Below are positions 18,401 to 29,780 of a DNA stretch of 35,544 bases, piece by piece. A program made the position numbers and the translations under genes. Numbering within the stretch: the first letter of the stretch is position 1; each line of letters opens with the position of its first letter. The notes beneath the pieces are model-generated. The model made no database searches, was not told where the DNA came from, and worked only from the letters and a program-made list of their open reading frames with translations. The stretch comes from Plantago elongata (lineage: Eukaryota > Streptophyta > Magnoliopsida > Lamiales > Plantaginaceae): assembly GCA_036897095.1 (NCBI GenBank), contig JAYMSP010001148.1:1-35544 (forward strand), read 5' to 3'.

Positions 18401-21400
18401 AACTCTCAGCAACAGTGAAGTACTGAATAGTATTTTTTTGTCCATAGTGCTTAAATCCTGATCAATCTTGTATCAGTATTTTGTACTCGGCCTAGTTATG
18501 TAACAAGAAGAGTCGATGTATAAGTTTACCTGTCACGGCATCACCATTTTCATTTCCATAAAAGGTTCCACCTACACAGCATCTTCTGAAGATCATCTTA
18601 TTTTCAGTAAGGGTTCCTGTTTTGTCTGTCAATATATACTCCACTTGGCCCAAGTCCTCACTAATAGCTTGGCTGTCAAAAACAATAAATCAGGTAGCAT
18701 TAAAAACTTGCTATGAGTTATTCAAGACAAAGTCATGAGATCTCATAGAGTCTCTTACTTGGCAGCATTGGAACGCGTTCCGGTTTCTAAATCAACCATC
18801 TGATCATCCCAATCGATGAATTTCGCGTACAAGCTTTTCACAAGGTCTAAGGAAACCTGGCGACGTCACATTAGTTAGCTAACATGCCATGACAAAAATT
18901 TATGTCACATTTTAACAAAAATTATACATCAAAACACTGACATTGGAACATAACAGGTATCTCAATTTTCATGTTTTAGTGAGGGTTTGAGTATTTGCTC
19001 ACAGGCATGTAATCAGTTACACATGGGCAAACATATACATGGCCAGATAAACTAACTCGGATCCTTACCTTTATGGATATTGGAATCATGATAGAGCAAA
19101 GAAGTTCAAAACGTAGAGGAATGACGAGGAGTTCATACCAAGGCCCTTCCTCTGGATACTGAACATACCAAAGCTAGAAAAGAGATCCAAGAACGTTTGC
19201 GTTAGTTATGTAAAGGATCATCAAGTGGGATAGTTTGGAATGAAATTGAATGAAAATGCCCTAATGTACCACAAATGCATAGGTAGATAATTTTATCCTA
19301 AAAGGAAAAGCATTGGCAGTTGAAAACCAATTTCCTTGAAGCATGTGCACGGACATATGAGCTTATATAAACACAAGTTATGAAACTATACTTAGGAACT
19401 TGGGCCAAGTTTTAAATGCTTATTCATTGATAATGCAAGTAATAGTGTACGTTGATGACAATGAAAGATAAACTCTGTGCTTAGTCAATCTTAGATGTCT
19501 TTTCAGCCTGTACGGGTTGAACCAAAGTCATATGTTCAGTCAATGAATGACCTCAAAATGTAAATCCTAGTTAGATCAATAAATGGTGAAGAAGATCCAG
19601 AATTCTTACATTATGACAAATATTGTACATATTGATGGAAATTATTGATTCCTGAAGTCATAAGAGCTTTATAATCCATCAAAAGTTTCTCATAAACTAA
19701 GACACTTTTCTCCCTCCACTTCTCCTTACTACTTAGTTCAAAATAAAAATCACCAACTACTAAAACCCGAAGTGAACAATTACAGAGGTTTAATGAAACA
19801 GACCTTCCTTGCTTCTGTATCTTTCCAAACATTTCCAGCTATGCCAAGAACAATAACGACAACTATCTGAAAAACAAATATTGCTCCGGTCAACTTGTCA
19901 ATCATTGCATCTACGGCAGTAAGCTTCGGCTCAGGTATACCCCTACTCATGCCCAGCTTGGTTTCATTGCCTGAAAGTGATATAAGATTTATAATTTAAA
20001 ACAACCAAAGACTGTACATATTTTAATGCCACAGGTGTGTACTACAAGGGAAATCACTTAGGCTATGCAACTACATCAGCAGGAAAATTTAAGAATCTCT
20101 AGTGTGTTCCATTGTCTTGAAAAGGAATGGAAAAGAGAAGCACCATTAAGAATTTTTATAGTTCATTCTGATATAGGAGTCAGTATCCTATGTACTCGTC
20201 AGAATGTTAAAATGAGGCGCAGAAAAAATAAACTTGCCTGTGTAAACAGCAACCCCACACGCCCACTCTGTGTTCCTTAAGTAGCACGATTGAAGAAGTG
20301 TATTCTTAATTGTCAAGGGGCACACATCGTTGTCCAGAAATGGAGGAAACAAGCGCATGTTTGCATCAAACCTCCTAATATCTCTATCTGGACTTGGGCA
20401 TTCAATTACGCCCTGAAAATGAGAGGAACAGTTTCACATCTATTGGATTTTGAATGTGAAACAATTTATGTACTCCCTCATATCCCATTGTTAATTGGAC
20501 ACATATGCTAACAGATTGGAGTTTTAAATGAATAAAAATTGTAAGCAGGGTATGATTTGAATAAAGAATGAGTATGTAAAAATAAGAGGTGGAGTATTAT
20601 TTGAATTAAGAATGACTATGTTAATATAAGTCGGGCATTATTTGAATAAAGAATGAGTATGCAAGTATAAGTGAAATATTATTTGAATAAAGGATGAGTA
20701 GAAGGTGGGTAGTTGATAGCAATCCATGTATACACTGAGAAGATGTTGGGTATTTATTTAGTCAGACGGGATACTTTAATGCCATTTTGGCAATCCTTTC
20801 TAATGGGACACCCAAAAGGAAATAGTGTTGAATACTCCAATTAAAATGGCCAGAGGGAGTAGAATTATCAATATAGATGTCTTGCCTTGATTTTGTGCAA
20901 TAACTCCAGTTCTATGCCCCCACAGGCAGGAGGTATCAATCGCGTCTTCAGGTCAGTTTCACCATCTAGTGCTGATGTCTACAAAACATATTACATCACT
21001 AGCCAAGACATAAGATGTAGCAAAATGTCTACGAGATATATCGCAGATAACTCAGAAACATGGTTACAGACTAAAGCCATCAAGACCTTATACTATATAG
21101 TATAGATTCAACAAGGTCATTTGACGCTGGCAAATGAGGAGAGATTAAAAAGGAAAGACAATTTATGCGGATAAGTTAATGTAGCTTCTACTAGTAGGCC
21201 AAAACCAAAATCATTCAAACTTTGACATACCTCCTTACACTTTCTATTAGTCAGTGTGTATTACATTAACGATTGTTTATGTGGAGACTTATTCTAGATA
21301 GTAATTAAATGACATATATAATTCACAAACTATCTACAGTGTGACCCTTAACAGTACCCCGCATAACCCCCATGCCTGTTAAGCAAACTGGAGTGGAACA

Positions 21401-22655
21401 TAAATAAGTGGAAGGAAAAAAAGAAGAAAGAAACTACCAGTCTTAGAGTTTATGTTCCACGGAACTCAATAAAACTAGATATAGCTGAAACAAAACATGT
21501 GAGAGTTCAGTTCAGTCTAGAAGAGAGTAGATATCATCCTTTGGTTTTGTATTTACTTCCAAAGCATCAATTGAGGAAATGAAAGAAATATATAACAAGA
21601 AACATCCAGTAGAATGTTAATTTACCTCAACATAGCAAATCCCCTGTGAATCTGCAGTACCCAGCAAGACGAGATCACAAGGAATTTCATCATTTTCACG
21701 TAACCAGACTATGTTTCCAACATGAATATCCTGTGCCTGAATCTGAAATAGATGAACAGGAGGATGTCAGAAAAATAGCAGATATCAAACAGCAAGTGTC
21801 ACATCAGACCAACCAGATGAGGTATCCGCTTACAAGCTTTTTAGTTCCATGCCTTACGATCCACACCTCCTTTTCATTTGCTTTCATATCCGAAATATAT
21901 CTGTTATGATCATCCCAGGCCTCTTTTGATGCCGAGACTGCAAATATGAATATTAGAGGACCCCATGTACTTGCAGGGTTCACTGGAGTAATTAGAGACC
22001 ACAGCTGAAGGCAAGCAATCAACAGAAAGTACTGGTTCATGAACCGACTGGAGATAAAAGAAATTAGTTAGATAGTTAAAAAAGGAAAGGGGGGATACAT
22101 TCTGAGGCCACAGCGGTCAATGAAAAGTGACCAAGCATATCATGGGTAAATTCATTATTTACTATTTAGTGCCATTGGCTGAGCTGAGTTACATGTACCA
22201 ATAGTAGAAGATCAAAGCACTATGATGACCAGCTTAAGAATTAGATTTGATGATGCTAATGAAGGTGTCGTCTATGTTGCCCGATGAAAGCAATAATAAG
22301 AAGGGAACCAGTGTTGAAAACAATACTATTGAACATGTCAACTTGTTACAAAATGTATGGAATAACCAAACTACTTAATTTTGCAGGTCGAACATAACCC
22401 TGCAAGTAGAACTAATAAAAATTGACGTATAAGTGCTTGACTTTCATAATTTGAGGCCCCGATTTCAGGTAAACAGAAGTATATTAATGTGTGTATAATC
22501 AGAGGCAAATATAAAGAAATGAAGTTGTACCTAAATTGCTCCCATAAGTTTTTAGGAAGAAAGTTCAATATTGTATACTTTCTGTTCGATATACGGTTGT
22601 CACAGTACAAATCTTGCGATAAGTTGTCGTCATTGATATACACAAATCGCTTCAT
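12414..22655 (-). CDS. ALA2: P4-type ATPase (phospholipid flippase), ALA2 type
   Basis: Complete; 24 coding exons sum to 3312 bases, 1103 aa, close to Arabidopsis ALA2. Exons 5'->3': 22655-22531, 22047-21834, 21742-21626, 20978-20886, 20412-20238, 19970-19804, 19173-19069, 18856-18759, 18672-18530, 18214-18118, 18018-17909, 17825-17661, 17498-17344, 17213-17133, 17027-16907, 16615-16509, 16294-16163, 15817-15664, 14881-14764, 14644-14471, 14305-14254, 13761-13634, 13011-12861, 12743-12414. Key motifs: actuator LDGETDLK (156-163), phosphorylated Asp381 in [14 protein letters not shown] and MLTGDKQNT in the nucleotide/phosphorylation region, hinge GDGGNDVRM (751-759), then the C-terminal membrane helices. 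P4-ATPases flip phospholipids to the cytosolic leaflet using ATP, with an ALIS/CDC50 beta subunit; ALA2 is reported in prevacuolar membranes. The introns 20413-20885 and 19971-20237 use GC donors. No inactivating change seen. Confidence 0.97.
20471..20861. mobile_element. Stowaway-like MITE inside ALA2 intron 4
   Basis: The left end reads TA-ctccctc-atatcccatt and the right end mirrors it as gagggag-TA. The outer 7 bases pair perfectly, and inner blocks (ccatt, then ttaattgga) also match after small gaps, giving about 30 bases of imperfect terminal inverted repeat. CTCCCTC ends with a TA target duplication are the hallmark of plant Stowaway (Tc1/mariner-type) MITEs. Length is about 390 bases with no coding capacity. 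It fills most of the 473-base intron 20413-20885. Confidence 0.85.
20551..20708 (+). repeat. Internal tandem repeat of the MITE (about 4 units)
   Basis: A unit based on ttatttgaataaagaatgag starts near 20551, 20595, 20637 and 20677, with period shrinking from about 44 to 40 bases and several point differences. It lies wholly within the Stowaway-like element. Confidence 0.85.
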
Positions 22656-24130
22656 TGTCAACTTAATTGCATGTGCTGAAGTTGGTGAAGCTCAGACCAG
22701 GGCCAACATATATCTTCTCGGCATCTAGATACAACAGTCTGCACAAGGAAGTTCGGTAAGTCCTGCATACAACTATATGCAATGACCTAATAGAAGCGGC
22801 AGGAAATTTATGACAGTAAAGTATTTATTAAGACCAAAACGAGCTCATGTAAAACCTTGACACGAGCAGTTGTGTGAGCTGAGACTAACTTCATGCCAAA
22901 AAAGAACAGAATGTCAGGCTAAATCCAAGAGTTAATTGGAAGGACGAAAAGACATAATACGCAACTTGGGCCAGAAACAAGGAGAGCTCCTAGAACCTTT
23001 TTAATTTGAATAACCTACTTTAACCTCGCCATTTACTATTAGTTGGAACACCACTAACAGTTCCACCTATTTACACTTTAACAGTAAGGCCAAGACAAGA
23101 CAATACATTACATTCTAAGGTTAGTATATAGCATCATATAGCTACTAAAAGGACTTCAGACCTGGTCCGATCAACTACCCACTTTTCCATTTCCGGAGAG
23201 TGGTGAATTGCAGATAAAGACTTGAGTTACTTCTTTGTAAGAACATTGTTTCAAGTTGTTGGAGCTAGTAGGTTCGCTTAAGTTCAGGCATCTCAAACGG
23301 TATAACAACAGGAATAACATTCACTGCTGTTTGGATCAAAGTTCTACAACAGGTAAAATTCCTACACAGGCAACTGCTGCTTAGATCCAAATCATAACAA
23401 ACAATTCTATTGAAATCATATTTTACTATGCATCACAAGCATAGGCACTCCAATCCCTGCTTATATCAAAAATATACAAAATCCAGTGCTCTTTGCAAGC
23501 ATAGGAGAATCAATTTTGCCAGTCGCACAGGTAAAGCGAACTTTCTTACAATCCGAAAAAATAAATGCCTTAGTGTGGGATAGCCAGTTGTTGTGAGGGT
23601 GAAACAATCCATTAAACATCAATATCCAATTCTCATTCAGCAACATAACACAGACACAGGCACAACCTACAAAACCGTCTAAACTAAAGCTCTACTCAGA
23701 AAATCAATCAAGGAAGTGCTCGAACTCCTAAACCAAGCATCACGCAAAACTATCAAGGTGCCAAAAAGCTGCCTCACTATGTATTCGTAACTTTGTCCAC
23801 CACTTTCCAGTATTTCTATTATCAGCATATGTACCTCCAAATGATCATCGCATTAGATGCTTCCACAATTTTCAGGTATCAGCTAACATAGCTGAATCAA
23901 CTTCTTACTCACTTTCTTCTCAATAACAGAATTCAATTCAATCGATACGAAAATTGAGTTGCAGAAAATGATGAAGCTGGTACTAAATTAAGAACGATTT
24001 GAAAGTGAAGCGTGAAAACTCCGTGTTGTATTACCTGATGATCGAGCAATGGCAGCAGAAAGGCGGAGCTATGGTTGTGAAAGTGAAGGACGAGTCGGAT
24101 CGGGCTACTCGGTGAATCGGAACAGAACAG
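22656..24130 (-). promoter_or_regulatory. Probable ALA2 5' UTR with a 1.3-kb leader intron
   Basis: On the minus strand, cag/gtaata at 24035/24034 is a good donor in a GC-richer stretch (24035 to about 24130). A plausible acceptor (ttccttgtgcag) ends at 22739, so the leader would join 22738-22656 to the ATG. The interval between is AT-rich with stops in all frames and no supported gene. Inferred from splice-site quality and base composition only; the exact acceptor is uncertain. Confidence 0.5.
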
Positions 24131-24260
24131 TCAGCACCGTTGAATTAAGGTAATTAACTCGGGCTAACTTTCTCGGTCAAAATAGATGGGCCAACTTGGG
24201 CTTTGGCTTGCAGTAGTTTGGACTTCCCATTTTTTAGATGCCGCGTAAAATTGGGTGGTA
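24131..24260 (-). promoter_or_regulatory. Probable ALA2 promoter-proximal region with GGCCCA motif
   Basis: Immediately upstream of the inferred ALA2 leader. On the minus strand it contains ggcccatc (24185-24192), a site II/TCP-type GGCCCA motif, and agcccaa close by (24198-24204). Such motifs are common in promoters of broadly expressed plant genes. The functional role is inferred. Confidence 0.4.
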
Positions 24261-24760
24261 TTTTCTTCAAAAGAAACCCAATTAATAACCGGCCTTCATT
24301 GTTAAAACAAAAGTCAACGATATATTGGACGAAGTTGAAAAACAAATAGAATTTATTTAGTTTTTATCGATGTTTGCTTCAATACAAATTTGAGTTTATT
24401 TTTAACTTGTTTATGTAACGATCTGAGTAATACTCGAATGGAAATGTAATTCTATTAGACTTGACTAATTTCAGTACTACGTTGCATTGTACTATTGATA
24501 GTACACTTTAAAAACATGACAAATGTCTCTCGATCTAACATTTTAAAATTAATTTATAATCAATTTTAAATTGAAACAATTTTAAAAATACAAATTATGA
24601 AAATTTACAAAGTCATCCCTCATAATTAATTAATTACATCTTTAGTTTTTCCTCTCCAAAACTCGACACCGCCACCTCCGCCACTCCATCGTCGATGCTC
24701 CGGCAATGTTTTTTTTTTGTTTCACAATTTTTTTGTTCCAGCTTCTTCCATGGAGCTCTG

Positions 24761-24878
24761 GAGCTTCCATGGAAGCTCAAATAGAGCTATCCATGGCGGA
24801 GGAAGCTCGACGGAGCTTCAATGGAATTGAGCTTCCATGGTTGGAAGCTCTCAACTGAGCTTCCATAGTTGGAAGCTC
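24761..24878. repeat. Array of three perfect hairpins built on gagcttcca
   Basis: 24761-24778 is an 18-base perfect palindrome (gagcttccatggaagctc). 24829-24850 and 24857-24878 are each gagcttcca plus a 4-base loop (tggt, tagt) plus tggaagctc. Further partial units (cggagcttcaatgg, ccatggagctc, gcggaggaagctc) lie between and before. The area is GC-richer than its AT-rich surroundings. It lies between ALA2 and the ESP1-like gene. Confidence 0.9.
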
Positions 24879-25052
24879 ACCGGTAAGCTCCGGTCTCCTC
24901 CTTTTTTTAATTTTTTTTTTTTAAATTGGAATGGGGTGTTTTGTGAAATTTTGACTATTGTTGGATTGATTTTGAATTGTTTTGTGTATACTCTGTTAAG
25001 ATAAAAATATAAGGGAGGTGTAAGTAAATAAACCTAGTAAGATATTTTAATA

Positions 25053-25104
25053 TAGTGCGACGTCGCACTACGTTATTATGCGACAGTGCGACGCCTTGTC
25101 GCAT
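25053..25104. repeat. Perfect 18-base palindrome followed by a second inverted repeat
   Basis: 25053-25070 (tagtgcgacgtcgcacta) equals its own reverse complement. A few bases on, atgcgaca (25078-25085) pairs with tgtcgcat (25097-25104) around a loop that repeats agtgcgacg. The gtgcgac core therefore occurs three times in about 50 bases in otherwise AT-rich DNA. Confidence 0.85.
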
Positions 25105-25840
25105 TAATTAAAATTAAAGTGTTGATATTCAATATTGAGTTGATCCAATTGTTTAGACCGTAAAACTATCAATAGAACAATTCGACGGTACTATTTTTAG
25201 TCATGTCCAACTCTACTTGTCAAGTACGGAACCTTAATTCACTTTCTGAGTTTTTTGTAGTTATGTCCATTAAATATCAATCACACTGTTATGTATGGTG
25301 TGCTTATACTCGTTAAAATACTGAGGTAAGTGCATTACGTATTTAACCTTGAAGACATTCAGATTGCCTCTTTATATTATATGTTATAGGTGGGATATAT
25401 GTATTTCAGGTTTATGAGTTTCATCGTTCCTCTTTTAACTTCGATACAATCAGAACGTTATCCACTTTACAATTAACATTATAATTATGTTTAGTAATAT
25501 GAGATACTGAAATGGTTATAGCTAGGTAATATAATTTCCAGATCGTCAATGAAGTGCATTACTCAATTTGTTTTATACTTAACTTGTCGTATTTTAAACA
25601 ATAATTAGAGTAGTTTGGAAGATAGAATTTAATAGCGAATCTCGTAAGACAGCTCACAACCAATTATGTATATATAATAATAAATACATTTAATAAAGTC
25701 ACACGATAGATAATTTATACTTTATTTAGTTTGCATTATTGTATAATAGTGCACGATGCACTTTATATATATGAGTTCGTTTTTAAAAATCTCAGCTTTC
25801 ATATTCCGGTGGAACTCTGAGATCCCGGTCATGACACATT

Positions 25841-26074
25841 GTGTTTGGGCCCCTTTGCGGGCTGTGCCTCCCGAGTCCTTTAGTGGGCCGGGCTAATTCC
25901 CCCATTAGAGACTAGACTAGTGTATTTTTTTATACAAACAAATACTGAAGAATTGAGTAACATAAAAACCACACTCCAAATTAACAGAACCCTAATCATT
26001 TTGGAGATGACAAGCGTGCAGAATTCAGCGAATTTATAGGCAAGCTTTTCGGTACAGAAGAGTCTTTGCGGCAG
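25841..26074 (+). promoter_or_regulatory. Promoter and 5' leader exon of the ESP1-like gene
   Basis: TGGGCCC at 25846-25852 and TGGGCC at 25884-25889 are site II/TCP-type motifs, and aaccctaa at 25988-25995 is a telo-box. This pairing is typical of promoters of plant housekeeping and RNA-processing genes. A good donor (gcag/gtaagt) at 26074/26075 suggests the leader exon ends there and is spliced to 26648, giving a 5'-UTR intron of about 573 bases. The transcription start is unknown. Confidence 0.55.
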
Positions 26075-26670
26075 GTAAGTAAACCTCCGATTCAATAGTA
26101 ATCGTTCATCTCCTTTTATTGAATTTTCGCAAATCGATTTATCAAACATTGAGCTTGAAGAGCTGCCTAGTAAGCAAATTGATCTGAAAGAGAAGCAATC
26201 GGAAATAACTTGAGCTTAGTTTAATGGAATGGGAGGAAATTATGTTTTCTGGACTAGCGTGGAGCTTGTCTGATTGATTGTTTGATTTGTTTCTAAAGAG
26301 CTATATGTCGTATGTGATGGAATGCTGATCGTGTATCATTGGAAGATTTGTTTCATGTTTATGCTTTTTATTTCTATAAAATGTTGTTTTCATCATTTTT
26401 TGGAGGCGAAGTTGTTTCTTAATTTTCGAATTATGTGAAGATGCTATCTGAAAGCATACGATGTTTCGGACTGCTAAGTATATATGTTGGGACTCGGACT
26501 GTCGGACACACTATAAGTATGAATATGAGAAGGATAGTTATACACGTTTTTGTAAGAAGTACTGATTTGGAATTCCCTCAAGAATTTTGTTAGTTCACCC
26601 GTCTATGTATCTCGCATCATTATTTTCACTGGCATTGGTCTTGTCAGATTTTGTGTCGGAGTAGGAGCAA

Positions 26671-29084
26671 ATGGCAGCTAACCCAGGTGCTGGTGATGGA
26701 ATCTCAACTGGACTTGCGGGAATGTCCAAATCCCAGCTCTATGATCTCATGTCCCAGATGAAGGTACAATACCACTTCCATACATCTTTATAACTTACGC
26801 TGGTGTTTATACGTGCACCTAGTTGCTGTTCTTTTGTTTTCAGTTTGATAATTTCAGTTCCTATTGATTGCAGACGCTGATTGAGCAGAACAAGCAACAA
26901 GCTAGGCAAATTCTCATCCAAAATCCAGCTATGACCAGAGCTCTTTTTCAGGTCTCCTATATATCTACAATAGGTTCTCTGGCATATTTTAATTATTCAT
27001 TAATACGTTTCTACCAGGGAACGGGTTCCATTAAAGAAACTAGGCAGCTGTTATCAGTCACTAGTGTTTTGAACTATTTAATTTTCTTATTTGTACAGAA
27101 GCGGAATTATCTCTATTTTTTATGTGGATATCTCTTAATTTGATCTCTTATGCACCAACTACTATGTATCGAGTTTATTGAACATCATAGATTGATCAAC
27201 TATTAACAAAACCTGTTTGTATCGTTTAGACTTCATAAAATGGAAAATCTGAAGACATTAGAGAAAATAAGCTGCAAAAGTATGCGGAGTTAGACCACTC
27301 AGTGTTCTAGTTATCATGCATATTGACAATTATGTTTTGCCATCAAATTTGCAATGAGAAGGAAACTCCAGGAATCTGAAACTTTCTCGAATCTAATATA
27401 AACAGCATGTGTAACCGACACAGATTGCAATATCTTGCTACTCTGTTGAAAATATGAAGTTTATATGTGAAGTGTGTTTAAATTGTGTAGTGTCTCAAGA
27501 TCATGATAGTCGACTCCAAATTTTGATAATGCCATTTTCCCTTTCTGACATATTCTTTGTGTCCTTTTCTTCCAATAGGCACAAATTATGATGGGCATGG
27601 TGCAGCCCACACAACCAGTATGCTCCCTTTTACTCAGCATGCTTTATTATTTATACATCTAAGATCTTATCTAACTGTTTCCCTCATGAACAGGTGACAA
27701 CTACTCCATCAACATCACTAAACTTGCAACCACCAGCAATTCCAGGTCTGGCATCCAATATTCAGGCACCAGCTCAAGTTAGTCAGAATCAGGCAAGGAA
27801 ACAACAACCGAATCAAACTATTACGCCGAACCCTCAGCCAAATGCTATCTCTCCTTCAAACCTTCTACCTCAGTCACAGCCTATGTCTCCTCCAAACCCT
27901 CAACATCGATCTGTACCATCTCATCTTTTGCATGCACAACAAGCAACTGGACACCATACTAATCAACCACCACCAATGCCTATGACGCAGTCCTCTCAAC
28001 CACAGCATGCTGCTTCACAACCACTTCCTCATCATCAGCCTCATATGCCATCAATGCCCACTCAAGCACAACAGCCTACCTCAAGCATTGGTGGTCAGTA
28101 TATGCCATTGCAACAGCCACCTTTACCACCACAACCCAGACCACAAATGCCAGCCTATGCGCACCAAGGCCATCCTCAGATGGGAGCAAACCTGGGTTAT
28201 CAGCACCCTAGTGGACTGCAGATGCATCCTTCACAACCTTCGCAACATGTGTATCATGTGAGATCATGATTTGATTTTCTTACCTTTTCGCTTGTCCAGT
28301 ATTCATTATCTGAGATTTACATATTCAAATTAATGATAATGATCATGTTCAGTCTGGTGTAAAGCCTTCTACTGGGATGGGATCTTCATATCCGCAGGGC
28401 CAGCAAACACACTCTAATCAGTCATTGCCCCCACCACCCTATCAGGTTTGGTTTTACAGTATCATTCACTTAATACATCAAACCCAAACCAACAATGCAC
28501 CCAAACCTTCTGTTATAACTGTTCTACCTCAATCTTATTGGCTTCAATTATGCCTGTGCTCCTGTCAATCAAGTCTGCCATTATATGAAATTACAATTGA
28601 TTCGACTGCTTAAAATAACATGCTTTCGTAAGTGGCTTTCTAACATTCTCACTCGTTCTTGTCTCGTGTTCCAGGCAGGAGGTCCTTCTAACATGGGAAT
28701 GGAGTTCAATCAGACTGGAAGCTTAAAGCAACCGGATAGAGGATCCAATTGGATGCCTGGCCCTCCTGAAAATACAGCCATAGGCAACCAGCTCCCAGGA
28801 CCACCTCCATTTCCTGGCCAGGTTGCCCCCGGCAACCTCCCTGCTCGTCCACCTTCGGTAATTAGTTATTGCTCTCTATATCCTTCTCATGGTCTAGATA
28901 AACAGGATATGATCTTGTACTTCAGAATGATCATCCAATTTCTATCATTGTGCAGTTGTCTCCTGAGATGGAGAAGGCATTGCTCCAGCAAGTTATGAGT
29001 CTTACCCAGGAACAGATCAATATGCTTCCCACCGACCAAAGGAATCAAGTTCTACAACTGCAGCAAATGATGCTACGTCAATGA
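26671..29084 (+). CDS. ESP1: ESP1/CstF64-like mRNA 3'-end-processing protein lacking an RRM
   Basis: Complete, seven coding exons: 26671-26763, 26874-26951, 27579-27617, 27694-28257, 28353-28445, 28675-28857, 28956-29084 (TGA); 1179 bases, 392 aa, all junctions phase 0. Residues about 18-70 match the CstF64 hinge, which binds CstF77/symplekin (SQLYDLMSQMK, then IEQNKQQARQILIQNP). The middle (about 71-345), mostly exon 4, is low-complexity and rich in Pro, Gln, His and Ser. The last ~40 residues form the CSTF C-terminal three-helix domain (SPEMEKALLQQV ... LTQEQINMLP). There is no RNA-recognition motif before the hinge: the ATG lies 23 bases after the acceptor at 26647 and no RRM-like coding is visible upstream. 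That is the layout of Arabidopsis ESP1, a CstF64-related factor found through enhanced RNA silencing. I infer it binds the polyadenylation machinery without itself contacting RNA through an RRM. Confidence 0.93.
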
Positions 29085-29780
29085 TATATGTTGGAATGGT
29101 TTCATAAAATCATTTCTCTATCCGTCTTGGTGGATTTTCAATCAGTTAATTTAAGGTTTGCAGGATGGGATTGTTAATTAGAAAGAAATCATACAATTGG
29201 TAAAGTTACTTTTGGTGCCTTTGACCTTTGTTATTGTGAACTTAATAGTAGAGTGTATTTTCCGACTTGTAATACTTCAAATTTTGCGGACTTGAAAATG
29301 ATTCGGTTCGGGGGTGCAATATTTCCATATTCTGATCTAAATTGATATCACTGTTGATAGAAATAGAATGGGTAAGTATATTACAAGGTAAGATTTTCCA
29401 ACATATAGAAAAATCATGTTCAAATGTAAAAGTCCAGCAAATTAATCAAACATGTGATTATTGGTTCAACTGGCCGCCGCCTAAAATTGAACTGGACTTG
29501 ATCCCTATATTTGACAAAAGATTAATGCTAAAATTTGGAAAAGACAGAAAAACACAATGATCCATAGATTGACATCAGCAAGTCATGTCTGATAGACATC
29601 TCGATTCTCGACATCAGAGATAGACACGTCGTCATCACAATTCGATCCATCGGAGATCAACACCTCGACATTGCAGATCCGCTCACGAGTCACCGATCTT
29701 CGATTTGCTCACTCCAACCACCGTCAGACCCACTGTGAATCTGTCGGCGAAATCACGTATCAAACGACGCAGATAAACCT
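29085..29780. other. ESP1-like 3' flank and junction to retroelement remains
   Basis: The first ~200 bases are likely the ESP1 3' UTR. From about 29560 the composition becomes less AT-rich and leads into retrotransposon-derived sequence. No 5' LTR or primer-binding site was found, so the copia element appears truncated at its 5' end. No supported gene. Confidence 0.5.

Larger units (their letters stand above)
24261..25840. other. AT-rich intergenic region between ALA2 and the ESP1-like gene
   Basis: Apart from the hairpin array (24761-24878) and the palindromes (25053-25104), this 1.6-kb stretch is AT-rich with short ORFs only. No gene or complete mobile element supported. Confidence 0.6.

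Noticed and set aside
20551..20708. CRISPR-like spaced repeats
   Set aside because: The repeats are contiguous degenerate units within a plant MITE, with no spacers of constant size; CRISPR is not expected in a plant nuclear genome.
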